21,240 nt of DNA from G039029935 sp039029935 (GTDB lineage Bacteria > Chloroflexota > Anaerolineae > Caldilineales > Caldilineaceae): contig JBCCFC010000054.1 of assembly GCA_039029935.1 (NCBI GenBank), positions 1 through 21,240 of the forward strand, read 5' to 3'. Of this stretch, positions 6,478-14,345 are shown piece after piece. The position numbers were made by a program, and so were the translations under genes. Position 1 is the first letter of the stretch. Each line of letters opens with the position of its first letter. The notes under the pieces were generated by a model. The model ran no database searches, was not told the DNA's origin, and saw nothing but the letters and a program-made list of their open reading frames with translations.

Positions 6478-8526
6478 ATGACGACGACATATGAGATCCA
6501 TCCACGTGTAGGGGTTGCACGTCTGGGCAATAGCCCTAAGGAATTTTATCTTGGACCAGAGATTGTTGGCGGGTTGCCGATTGAGTGTGATCAAAACGGA
6601 AATCCAAAAACAAAGGGGGACTCTCCTCAATTTGTTCAACAGTTTAAAGATGATTTAGGTCGAATCAAGCGGCAAGCACAATCATTCAAAATTTTTAAGA
6701 GAACGGATGAGACGGCTGAACCAGAGTTGGTGACGTTGTCAGATAAGGAGGTTGATAAGATCGAATGGACTGTTCACATTGCCAACAAAAAACCCATCTG
6801 GTACACGTTTTCTGAACTACATGGAAACCTTGAATTTGGCCCGGAAAATAGCTATCGCAACCAACACGTCTCACTCAATAACCCTTCTGTGACCGAGGAG
6901 TCTAAAAGAAAGGCGATGATGATTGACCCTGGTCCACGTACAATCCAGAAACCGGGTGAGATGGTTGACTTTTCTCGTGATAGTGTATCTCCCAATTATC
7001 TATATGGCTCATTCCCACCCCGACATGGCGGTGGGACACCGATCAATACACTGGGTGAACTGCGTATGGATGACAATGGGAATCTTATTGTACTTGGAGG
7101 AATGGGTAATGTAACGGGGGCCGGAAAAATCGGCTCTTTTGTGGGAGCCAGTGACCATTGGGATGATATTTCAGATGGTTATGTGGTGGCAACAATCCAT
7201 CTGAACGATTCAGAGAAAACCAAAATTGAGGCGGAACCTGCATGGATTATCGTGGGGTCCCCTAAATATGCACCAGAATTGGTCAATATCACAACACTCT
7301 ATGATACGATGTATGACGTAGGCATCCGCAAACTCAGTGCGGACAAGTGTATTTATGACGGCGATACCTATGCTAGCCAAGTAAGTCAGTTCCCTTTACA
7401 TCAAGGGTATACACCATTGAAAGGATTTAACCCTGACTATCAAGTCAACTACACAAAACAAATCAAGCCTATAATTGAGCGTATGCAGTCGTATCGGTGG
7501 ATTGCAGATATCCCTTATTTGGCCGACTTTGCAAGCCCAGGCTTTGATCTTTCAGATAACTCAGAGAAAAACAAAGAAAACCGTAGAAACTATTTTAGCT
7601 ATTTCCGTGTGCCAGTGCTGCCAGAGGATTATAAGGACTGGATTCATAAAGTTAAGAATGGACCCAATACACTCTTCTCATCACATGGCTCACCATTGAT
7701 GCCATTAAACTCAGGGGATAACTCTGTCACCAATACGGAGCCAATCTATAAATTTGAAACGCTGTCTGCTACGCAATACTTCTTTATGAATCAATGGGCA
7801 GAGGGTAAGTTTGAGATTGGGGATGACACATCATCTGTGACATCATCTGTGACAGACCAGATAGATGAGGCGAGTGTTGGTAATTGTGTTGGTGCGCCCT
7901 TTAGCCCTGGCATTGAAACAACATGGATTGTGCGCAACGCCCCCATCTATGCAGCACCGCTGCAATTGAAGCTCGCTCATTTTGACGGCGGTATTGCTTC
8001 AATGCTTGAGTATTACGCTCACAACGGTTTAAGCACAACTGCAGATGAAGCTGACGGGTTAGGCTGTCAACCAGGCGATATGACAAAACGTATGGCGATT
8101 CCGTGGCAGTCTGACTTCTTATATTGCTCCGCTCAAACGCCGAACATCACAAATCCAACAGTCAATCAAGGTACGTATGGGAATCCTCCCATTCAAGTCC
8201 CGCCTTCATACTATGTTTACTGGTGGCCGCCACAAAGTCCAATGCATGTAGTGGCAGGTAGTACAGATGCCAATGAACAGGCGTTGGATGCAATTACATT
8301 TAATCTTGGCTTGGCAAAAAATAATGTCAATCTAACGAATATCGTTCCTGCGGGTCAGCGAATCCAATACCAGCGAGGTATTCAGAGTGTCACCGACATG
8401 ATACGTAGCTGGGGACTTTTAGGCTTTATTGTCAATCAGGGAACAGATGATTATCCCTACTTTGTGGAAACGGAGCGCAACTATAGTACTTTCTCACAAA
8501 CAACAATCGTAGCAAAAAACAAATGA
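6478..8526 (+). CDS. lodA: LodA/GoxA-family quinone-cofactor amino-acid oxidase
   Basis: Predicted cysteine tryptophylquinone (CTQ) oxidase; characterised relatives are lysine 6-oxidase (LodA) and glycine oxidase (GoxA), which release ammonia and peroxide. The N-terminus EIHPRVGVARLGNSP and the central GNCVGAPFSPGIETTWIVRN are family signatures. The candidate cofactor residues are C550 within PWQSDFLYC and W582/W583 in YWWPPQSP. D546 lies four residues before C550, the spacing of Asp512/Cys516 in LodA, where the Asp is needed for cofactor formation. The ATG at 6478 is chosen over an upstream in-frame TTG because GGAG lies 6 bases before it, giving 682 residues. The stop overlaps the lodB start by four bases (ATGA). 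Base composition is more AT-rich than most of the window. Substrate (lysine, glycine or other) cannot be told from sequence, and the Cys-Trp spacing is shorter than in LodA. Confidence 0.88.
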   Translation: MTTTYEIHPRVGVARLGNSPKEFYLGPEIVGGLPIECDQNGNPKTKGDSPQFVQQFKDDLGRIKRQAQSFKIFKRTDETAEPELVTLSDKEVDKIEWTVHIANKKPIWYTFSELHGNLEFGPENSYRNQHVSLNNPSVTEESKRKAMMIDPGPRTIQKPGEMVDFSRDSVSPNYLYGSFPPRHGGGTPINTLGELRMDDNGNLIVLGGMGNVTGAGKIGSFVGASDHWDDISDGYVVATIHLNDSEKTKIEAEPAWIIVGSPKYAPELVNITTLYDTMYDVGIRKLSADKCIYDGDTYASQVSQFPLHQGYTPLKGFNPDYQVNYTKQIKPIIERMQSYRWIADIPYLADFASPGFDLSDNSEKNKENRRNYFSYFRVPVLPEDYKDWIHKVKNGPNTLFSSHGSPLMPLNSGDNSVTNTEPIYKFETLSATQYFFMNQWAEGKFEIGDDTSSVTSSVTDQIDEASVGNCVGAPFSPGIETTWIVRNAPIYAAPLQLKLAHFDGGIASMLEYYAHNGLSTTADEADGLGCQPGDMTKRMAIPWQSDFLYCSAQTPNITNPTVNQGTYGNPPIQVPPSYYVYWWPPQSPMHVVAGSTDANEQALDAITFNLGLAKNNVNLTNIVPAGQRIQYQRGIQSVTDMIRSWGLLGFIVNQGTDDYPYFVETERNYSTFSQTTIVAKNK

Positions 8527-9911
8527 TAACAGCAAACACACATCAAAACCACACCTTTGATGTAGTGATTCTCGGTGGCGGTCCCGCAGGAACCGCCGCT
8601 GGGATGACGCTTTTAAAGCGGGAGGGACTCTCTGTGGCTGTGGTGGAGGCATCTGACTATACCAAGCCACGTATGGGAGAATCTCTCTCGCCGGGCATGC
8701 GTCCACTACTCGAATATTTACACGTTTGGGAACCGTTCAAACAGGAACAATCGCTCAAGACATTTGGCAGTCAAGCGGCTTGGGGGTCGGACACACCGAG
8801 TACCCTCGATTATATGTTTACGCTACATGGTAATGGCTGGAACCTGGATCGTGTTCGGTTTGACAAAATGATGGCAACGGCTTTTTGTGAACAGGGCGGA
8901 CATCTGTTGACAAAGACTCATTTTTTGAACATTGAAGAAACGACAAGCCATGACATTGACGATTCATCTGATCCGACATGGCGAATCCATGTACAGCATC
9001 AAGAAGGAGGGATTCAAGAGATTCGCAGTCGATACGTCATCGACGCAACGGGACGACAAGGGCGTCTGGCGAGACAACTGGGGGCGGTACGTCGAGTGCA
9101 TGATCGTCTTATCGGTGTCGGTTGTATTGGGCAGTTACCAGACAATGCGGCTATCGAGCATACCATTTTGGTGGAGGCCTGTGAGTATGGCTGGTGGTAT
9201 ACGTCACCAATCCCCGGAAATAAACTTTCTGTTGTGCTCATCAGTGATGCCGATGTGATTCACCAAGGCCACATGGCTCAACCCGCGCAATGGCATGCAT
9301 TGTTGAATGATATGCCTTTGTCCAAGCAGCGTGTTTGTGATGTTCGATTTGAACAGCCACCAAAAGCATTTCCCTGTTTCTCGTCGTGTCTCCAGCAGGT
9401 TGGGGGGGCGCAATGGGTTGCGGTCGGCGACGCTGTTGCATCGCATGATCCACTTTCCTCAAGTGGTATTTCACACGCCATTGGCAGTGGGGTGCATGGC
9501 GCACTTGTGGCAGAGAATACACTTTTTGGCGATGGTCAATTGCTGCAAGAGTTTCAGCAGGGTATTCACAACAACTTTATGCAGTATCTGCGTACCCACT
9601 GGCAATATTATCGAACCGAAACCCGCTGGCCGGACTCTCTGTTTTGGCAACGACGCACGACCCCGATTACGACAGCTCCGGAGTTAACCATCGAGCAACG
9701 CTCATCCGCAACGAGTGCTGGTTTTACAAAAATGACACACCTACCTGCTCGATTTGCCGAAGAACTCTATCTTCGCTGTCGGGTTGGTCGGGTTGTGCAT
9801 GAAATTGTTCGAGATTTTTCCAGAAAATACCCTCAAGTCCCGGATAACCAAATCATTTTGGGGTTGCAAGAACTTATACAACGCGGTCATGTGGTCTGTC
9901 AACCAGTATAA
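8523..9911 (+). CDS. lodB: LodB-type FAD-dependent maturase of the quinone oxidase
   Basis: Flavoprotein related to tryptophan halogenases and geranylgeranyl-reductase-type monooxygenases. In known lod/gox operons the cognate LodB is required to form the CTQ cofactor in the neighbouring oxidase. The 462-residue product starts with the FAD-binding Rossmann motif VVILGGGPAGTAAG (18-27 for the glycines), followed by EASDYTKPRMGESLSPG. The second FAD motif is WVAVGDAVASHDPLSSSGIS with G302-D303. The C-terminal part is an accessory helical region. Adjacency and the ATGA overlap with lodA indicate translational coupling, which is what supports this role over a free-standing monooxygenase. Confidence 0.87.
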   Translation: MITANTHQNHTFDVVILGGGPAGTAAGMTLLKREGLSVAVVEASDYTKPRMGESLSPGMRPLLEYLHVWEPFKQEQSLKTFGSQAAWGSDTPSTLDYMFTLHGNGWNLDRVRFDKMMATAFCEQGGHLLTKTHFLNIEETTSHDIDDSSDPTWRIHVQHQEGGIQEIRSRYVIDATGRQGRLARQLGAVRRVHDRLIGVGCIGQLPDNAAIEHTILVEACEYGWWYTSPIPGNKLSVVLISDADVIHQGHMAQPAQWHALLNDMPLSKQRVCDVRFEQPPKAFPCFSSCLQQVGGAQWVAVGDAVASHDPLSSSGISHAIGSGVHGALVAENTLFGDGQLLQEFQQGIHNNFMQYLRTHWQYYRTETRWPDSLFWQRRTTPITTAPELTIEQRSSATSAGFTKMTHLPARFAEELYLRCRVGRVVHEIVRDFSRKYPQVPDNQIILGLQELIQRGHVVCQPV

Positions 9912-9956
9912 AGTCGTTTTACAGTATAGGTTGACAAACTGGTTTCCCTACAAATA

Positions 9957-10004
9957 GCGTAGACATCTTGCCCTGTGACATTAACGCAATCAAGGTGTCT
10001 ACGC
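9957..10004. terminator. Stem-loop between lodB and the phosphotransferase gene
   Basis: GCGTAGACATCTTG pairs with CAAGGTGTCTACGC (13 of 14 Watson-Crick, the remaining pair G-T) around a 20-base loop, about 45 bases after the lodB stop. No T-run follows on the plus strand. It is the most probable transcript-end structure for lodAB, but could be a protein site or a small palindromic repeat. Confidence 0.45.
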
Positions 10005-10059
10005 AGCGGCTGACCCTCGATGAATTTGGTTATTGTATCAGTACGAGAGACCAAAATTA

Positions 10060-10088
10060 TTGACGAAAAAGGGCGAGGGTTTTACAAT
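10060..10088 (+). promoter_or_regulatory. Sigma-70-type promoter of the APH(6)-family gene
   Basis: TTGACG at 10060-10065 and TACAAT at 10083-10088 are separated by exactly 17 bases, each one base off consensus. They lie 53 bases before the ATG at 10142, in the right orientation and after the lodB stem-loop. Confidence 0.6.
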
Positions 10089-10141
10089 ACTTTTTCTGGA
10101 CTTCGATTACGCTTGACGATAGTGAAACTGGACAGGTAAAT

Positions 10142-11008
10142 ATGACACTGACGATTCCAAAGCGGTTGGCAGAGACCTTCCGCAAGACACCAGAGCAGGC
10201 TGCGTGGCTTGAACAGCTACCCACTTTCCTTGACGAACTGGCAGAACGCTGGGCACTCAAACTGGGTGAGCCGTTCGATGGCGACGAGGTGAGTGTGTCA
10301 TGGGTCGCCCCCGTTATGCGCGCTGGTGGCACATCCGCTGTGCTAAAAGTGGGCTGGCTCCATATGGAGGCCGAGCATGAGATTCAAGGTCTGCGCTTCT
10401 GGGATGGCGACCCAACAGTGCGGCTGCTAGAGGCTGACATCAAGTTCAACGCAATGCTCCTGGAACGCTGTGTCCCCGGAACGGTCTTGCGCACATTACC
10501 GGAACCGGAGCAAGATGTCATCATTGCCCAAATACTGCGACAGTTGTGGCGAACGCCATCAACACCCCACGCCTTTCGCCCGCTGTCAACTATGACCGCG
10601 CATTGGCGTAGCGAGGCACTGGCGGATGTCCAGCCGGGACCAGATGAGAAACTTATCAGCGAGGGACTCGAACTCTTTCAAGAATTGCCATACACTGCGT
10701 CTGAGGAGGTGCTGTTGGCGACGGATTTACATGCAGGCAATGTGCTGCGCGCCGAACGAGAGCCTTGGCTCATGATCGATCCGAAACCATTTGTCGGGGA
10801 CCCGGCCTACGACGCAACCCAGCACCTCTTTAACTGTGGTGACAGGCTACGGAAGGATGCAGATGGAACGATTCGTCGATTTACAGATTTGCTTGGCGTG
10901 GATCACGAACGGGTTCGTCAGTGGATGTTTGCAAGGGCTGCGGTGAATTTGCACCATGCCCAAAACAACCCAGAGGCGATTTCTCTATTTCGGGCATTAT
11001 TGCTTTAG
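10142..11008 (+). CDS. APH(6)-family (streptomycin/hydroxyurea) phosphotransferase
   Basis: Small-molecule kinase of the aminoglycoside 6-phosphotransferase/hydroxyurea phosphotransferase family, 288 residues, full length. N-lobe: AVLKVGW with K69 as the likely ATP-binding lysine. Catalytic loop: LLATDLHAGNVL with D195 as general base and N200 as metal ligand. DFG-equivalent: LMIDPKPFVGDPAYD with D213. This APH_6-type loop has TDLHAGN where many aminoglycoside kinases have HGDLHxxN. The ATG follows AGG at a normal distance (GGACAGGTAAAT). The gene has its own promoter. Many chromosomal members do not confer resistance, so the substrate may be an endogenous metabolite. The stop TAG may overlap the first base of the miniature element that follows. 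Confidence 0.85.
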   Translation: MTLTIPKRLAETFRKTPEQAAWLEQLPTFLDELAERWALKLGEPFDGDEVSVSWVAPVMRAGGTSAVLKVGWLHMEAEHEIQGLRFWDGDPTVRLLEADIKFNAMLLERCVPGTVLRTLPEPEQDVIIAQILRQLWRTPSTPHAFRPLSTMTAHWRSEALADVQPGPDEKLISEGLELFQELPYTASEEVLLATDLHAGNVLRAEREPWLMIDPKPFVGDPAYDATQHLFNCGDRLRKDADGTIRRFTDLLGVDHERVRQWMFARAAVNLHHAQNNPEAISLFRALLL

Positions 11009-11133
11009 GGTGCTTTGCATCAATAATTATCCATAATCCGTTTAGTCAGCACGCCCTCGTGCGGGTTGAGCCACGAGTTTGACCCGCACGAGGGTGTGCT
11101 AACTAAACGGGTACTTTACTCTGTGGAATGACC
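11008..11133. mobile_element. Probable diverged copy 3 of the miniature inverted-repeat element
   Basis: The right end, GTACTTTACTCTGTGGAATG followed by ACC, matches copy 1 (GGTATTATATTCTGTGGAATGACC). The left end keeps only the inner part (AATAATTATCC), and no matching TAA duplication is left (TTA against TGA). Inside is a long hairpin at 11038-11110: about 30 paired bases starting CCGTTTAGTCAGCACGCCCT with a few mismatches. The interior sequence differs from copies 1 and 2. It may be an older or recombined member of the family. Confidence 0.5.
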
Positions 11134-11140
11134 TGAAGTT

Positions 11141-11191
11141 GTAGGTCCCAAGAGGGCGAGTGCAAGGCAGGGGACCCCTCTGGGGACCTAC
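11141..11191. repeat. Palindromic repeat-like hairpin downstream of the sialidase gene
   Basis: GTAGGTCCCAAGAGGG pairs with CCCTCTGGGGACCTAC over about 16 bases with one offset, enclosing about 20 bases. On the minus strand it lies 37 bases after the sialidase stop, so it could serve as a terminator or stabilising end. There is no T-run. It resembles REP-type intergenic palindromes, but no second copy is present in this window. Confidence 0.6.
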
Positions 11192-11228
11192 GACGTGTTC
11201 AATGTGTTGTTGTCCATGACACAAACGG

Positions 11229-12296
11229 TTAATTTTTCAACCAATCCAAATCAAAGCGCGCCAGTCGCATCACCTCATAAGGATGCTCCTCGCCACACTC
11301 ATATAGACAATGAATCATACCATCACCTGTCACGGCCAAATCTGAATAGGCGGCGGGTCCTTCATGCAATAGTTTGCCATCAGACCAGTTCCACCCCTCA
11401 TCCTCACTCAGCCGCACGGTCATTTTCGCACGTTCGGTGCTGGCTGGGTTGGCAAAGGCAATGCGGTTGGCATCTTGATGTTGCGCCGTTGTCAGCCGCA
11501 CTAAGCTGCCCTGGCAGATCGGCTCAATCAATTTGTCTTCCCAGCGAAAATGCTTGAACGTGTCGCCCTGATCAAAGCTCCACGCCACTGCCCGCCGTTT
11601 TTCACCGACATAGTTACGGCAGTTGATATAGAGCACGCGATCCATCAACTCGACAATCGCACATTCGTTGGTTCCTTCGTCGACAATGCCACCGATATGC
11701 CAGTGTGCGCCGTGATCATCGCTGTAGATGACGTGCGAATGGTAGGGGTCGCGTTGACGGTCAAAGTATTTGCCCACCATATGGTCACAGGGGATGATCA
11801 GCCGTCCTGCCTTGGGACCGAGTGTCAACTGGATGCCATGTGTCGGTCCGGTGGCATACCATGTCCATGACGGGTCTTTGACATCGCTGGTGATCTCGGT
11901 TGGCTCGGCCCACGTTACGCCATCATCGGTGCTGTGTGTCACCCACACAGTGCGCGGTGCTTTGCCCTGCGTGATGAGCGTTTCGTGACCATCGGCCAAG
12001 TTCTTGCAGAAGGGGAGCCAGATTGTGCCTGTCTCGCTGTCCACCACTGGACAAGGATTGCCACAGGTCATGTCCGGCTCGGTGACGACCAGTTGCATGG
12101 GTTGCCAGGTCACGCCATTGTCAAAGCTGCGTTTGAGTACAATGTCGATTTCACCCGCATCACCGCGCCCATGCTTGCGTCCCTCGGCAAAGGCCAACAA
12201 CGTGCCAGCGTTGGTGACGGTCATGGCGGGGATGCGAAAGGTGTGATATGCCTCTTGTTCGCCACTGATAAAAAGGTCGATTTGTTCGATTTGCAT
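11229..12296 (-). CDS. GH33-like exo-sialidase with five Asp-boxes
   Basis: Predicted to cleave terminal sialic acids (or related nonulosonic sugars) from glycans. The 355-residue chain is a single six-bladed propeller domain with the diagnostic FRIP motif, R21 being the first arginine of the triad. The following AEGRKHGRGD supplies a candidate acid Asp. Downstream, E211 and R227 lie in the N-E-C and N-C-R segments, R289 in STERAKMTVR is a candidate third arginine, and Y317 in AAYSDL is the likely nucleophile. Five S-x-D-x-G-x-T-W type Asp-boxes occur at 57-64, 122-129, 192-199, 240-247 and 297-304. No signal peptide is seen, so it may be cytosolic or exported by other means. The ATG is preceded by AGGAGA at 9 bases. 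Copy 2 of the miniature element separates it from the last PhyH gene. Confidence 0.87.
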   Translation of the reverse strand: MQIEQIDLFISGEQEAYHTFRIPAMTVTNAGTLLAFAEGRKHGRGDAGEIDIVLKRSFDNGVTWQPMQLVVTEPDMTCGNPCPVVDSETGTIWLPFCKNLADGHETLITQGKAPRTVWVTHSTDDGVTWAEPTEITSDVKDPSWTWYATGPTHGIQLTLGPKAGRLIIPCDHMVGKYFDRQRDPYHSHVIYSDDHGAHWHIGGIVDEGTNECAIVELMDRVLYINCRNYVGEKRRAVAWSFDQGDTFKHFRWEDKLIEPICQGSLVRLTTAQHQDANRIAFANPASTERAKMTVRLSEDEGWNWSDGKLLHEGPAAYSDLAVTGDGMIHCLYECGEEHPYEVMRLARFDLDWLKN

Positions 12297-12315
12297 ATTT
12301 ACTTTCTCCTGTTAA

Positions 12316-12452
12316 GGCCATTCTACAAAATAAATTACTCGCGGAGTAGGCACTCTCTAGTGTCGGCTGTCTCGCGCACGACCCGCAATAGGACCCAGAG
12401 GGTTCCCTGCTAACTCCACGATTCAATGGGTATTTTATTTTGTGGATTGGCC
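12316..12452. mobile_element. Miniature inverted-repeat element, copy 2 (TAA target duplication)
   Basis: A 137-bp element with direct TAA repeats on both sides (12313-12315 and 12453-12455). Its terminal inverted repeats begin GGCCATTCTACAAAATAAAT and, read inward from the right, GGCCAATCCACAAAATAAAA. It aligns along its length with copy 1 (shared AGGCAYTCTCTARTG, CGATTCAATGGGTAT/CGTTTCAATCGGTAT). It encodes nothing. It sits between the last PhyH gene and the sialidase Shine-Dalgarno, within what would be a shared transcript. Confidence 0.85.
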
Positions 12453-12470
12453 TAAGTAAGAGGCACATAC

Positions 12471-12500
12471 AGATTGGTCCATTCCCCATTGGACCAATCT
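12471..12500. terminator. Perfect 11-bp hairpin after the third PhyH gene
   Basis: AGATTGGTCCA, an eight-base loop, then its exact reverse complement. On the minus strand it starts 9 bases after the TAG of the preceding PhyH gene. No T-run follows. It may reduce read-through into the sialidase gene or stabilise the upstream message. Confidence 0.5.
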
Positions 12501-12509
12501 AGCAGCCCT

Positions 12510-13361
12510 CTAAATGCTGTCCTCACGAGCCGCCACCCACTCCTCAAACGACCAGTGCGTCCCTTCACCCCGCACCACCATCGGAATGCGCTTGGTCTTC
12601 TTGAGCTTTTCATACATAAAATCTTCGCCTGCCTGTTCCAGTGTAGAGGCCGAGTACGTGCCGCGTGTACGGCAATAGCGGATATCAATGCTCCAGCGCA
12701 CGGCATTGGTGCGGTTGATCTTACTGCCGTGAAAGGTCATGTTGGAGAAAAGCAGTATGTCACCCGCTTGCATCGGCAGTGGAATCGGTGTACCTCGCTC
12801 CTTGATATCGACAAAGGAGCGCATATTCTGGTTCTCGTCGCGCACACTGTCAAAAAGGGTCCAATGGTTGCTCTTGGGGATGACATAGAGACAGCCATTC
12901 TCTTCGTCCACATCGACCAACGGAATCCAGACCGTGATGATGTGCGCATGTTGGGATGGCTTGCCATAATATTGACTGTCCTGATGTAGCGGAAAGGCCG
13001 TTGCCTCGCTTTGTGGCATCTTAGGACGCAGGTGATAATCGCCGTTAAAGCTGATATTGGGACCCAAGTATGGCTCCAAGGCATTGGCAATACCCACATG
13101 ATGAATCAACTCATGGAGTTTTGGACCAAAGACAGGCGCATCCCATGAGCGCAGACGCAGTTCATTGTGTTGATGGAGCAGTGCCAGCCGCTGACCAAAG
13201 GGCGCGTCCTCATATAAAGACGAAATTTTGCCATCGGCCAACAGTTGACGTGCGTGGGCATCCACTTGGCGCATGATACAGGTACGAAGCGGTTCAAGGT
13301 CTGCTGGTGGAATGGCTTGTCGAAACAGTGCATAGCCATCCTGTTGATACATTGTTTCCAT
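12510..13361 (-). CDS. PhyH-family Fe(II)/2-oxoglutarate dioxygenase (third of three)
   Basis: Non-heme iron oxygenase of the phytanoyl-CoA dioxygenase family, 283 residues, cupin/double-stranded beta-helix fold. The full metal triad is visible: H126-x-D128 in FPLHQDSQYYG and H211 in LLFSNMTFHGS. R222 in NAVRWSIDIRY is the likely 2-oxoglutarate carboxylate ligand. The VDEENGCLYVIPKSN segment is the usual family signature before the second half of the barrel. The ATG has AAGGAG with a 6-base gap. It follows the middle PhyH gene by 32 bases. Bacterial members hydroxylate very varied small molecules, so the substrate is unknown. Confidence 0.88.
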   Translation of the reverse strand: METMYQQDGYALFRQAIPPADLEPLRTCIMRQVDAHARQLLADGKISSLYEDAPFGQRLALLHQHNELRLRSWDAPVFGPKLHELIHHVGIANALEPYLGPNISFNGDYHLRPKMPQSEATAFPLHQDSQYYGKPSQHAHIITVWIPLVDVDEENGCLYVIPKSNHWTLFDSVRDENQNMRSFVDIKERGTPIPLPMQAGDILLFSNMTFHGSKINRTNAVRWSIDIRYCRTRGTYSASTLEQAGEDFMYEKLKKTKRIPMVVRGEGTHWSFEEWVAAREDSI

Positions 13362-13393
13362 GATTGCTCCTTATTGATGCGTAGGGGCATAAA

Positions 13394-14284
13394 CTACCCA
13401 ACCACATTCCCCGATACATAGACCGGACGGAATAATGTCTGGCGCATGGGCGGCATCTGCTCAACCAAATCTGGATGGGGGTCCCAATTGTGCCATTTGC
13501 AGCCGATCATGTTGTATGAGTTGAAGATACCCAACCGTGGCGTTTCGTCGGTCCAGACGGATGAGCTATGGGTGACGGCTTCGGTGAAGAAGAGGACCGA
13601 CCCAGCAGGACAGCTATAGCTCTCCCAGAAGGGTGACTCTCTACGACGAATTTCGGCTTCGGGCGAGGGGAAGGCTGATTTGTGACTCCCGCTGACAAAG
13701 AGAGTGCCGCCCTCATCCCCTTGTACAGGGTTCAGTTCCCAGAGCGCACGCGTCAACACAGACTTGGCATGACCGGGGAAGGCATGATAGGTGTGATGGT
13801 CGCCGGGGACACGCATGAGACCACCGCCATTGTGAGGGGCAAAGTGGCCTTCGCCCCGCTGTCGATATTGCGAGAAGCTATACTCCATGCGAAAGCCGTA
13901 GCAGTTTTGATTGCCCAGCGGGGGCGTCTTGGAGCCATCGGTGAACGGATTGTAGACAAACTCGTTCATGAAGGCCACGACCACAGGATGGTCAATCAGC
14001 TTTTCACAGGGACCACCGAGCGAGGAACGGTCCTTCTCTGGAATCGACTCAGGGTCGGTATGCAGTTGCTTGATGTGTGCGCGCATGGGTTCCATCTCTT
14101 CTTCGGTCAGTACCCCCGGCACGAGTAGCCATCCGCGTAGGTCAAAGGCGTATTTCTGCTCGACAGTCAGGTCCGTGACCGCAAGCCCCTCTGAGTTGGT
14201 TCGACAGTAGGCGTCGTCGGATGGCAATTGTGGACGGCCTAAATCTTTGTTGAGTACAAATGGTACATCGCTATATTGTGGCAT
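13394..14284 (-). CDS. PhyH-family oxygenase with H-N-G in place of HxD (second of three)
   Basis: A 296-residue PhyH-family protein. The core signatures are present: GDEGGTLFVSGSHKSAFPSP (181-208 region), distal H239 in FFTEAVTHSSS, and R250 in ETPRLGIF. At the place where the first iron ligands occur, however, the sequence is FAPHNGGG, so H151 is followed by N and G153 rather than x-D. A Gly or Ala at the Asp position is the hallmark of Fe/2-oxoglutarate halogenases such as SyrB2 (HxA) and WelO5 (HxG). Many bacterial PhyH proteins with H-G-G are also known without shown halogenation, so the chemistry is open. The ATG is preceded by AAGGAAAAA. Gaps are 61 bases upstream and 32 downstream, suggesting one operon with the other two PhyH genes. 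Confidence 0.85.
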   Translation of the reverse strand: MPQYSDVPFVLNKDLGRPQLPSDDAYCRTNSEGLAVTDLTVEQKYAFDLRGWLLVPGVLTEEEMEPMRAHIKQLHTDPESIPEKDRSSLGGPCEKLIDHPVVVAFMNEFVYNPFTDGSKTPPLGNQNCYGFRMEYSFSQYRQRGEGHFAPHNGGGLMRVPGDHHTYHAFPGHAKSVLTRALWELNPVQGDEGGTLFVSGSHKSAFPSPEAEIRRRESPFWESYSCPAGSVLFFTEAVTHSSSVWTDETPRLGIFNSYNMIGCKWHNWDPHPDLVEQMPPMRQTLFRPVYVSGNVVG

Positions 14285-14345
14285 GAATTTTTCCTTGTGT
14301 TTGATACTGTTGTTTGATGATAGTATGAATTGGTGGCAAGACCCG

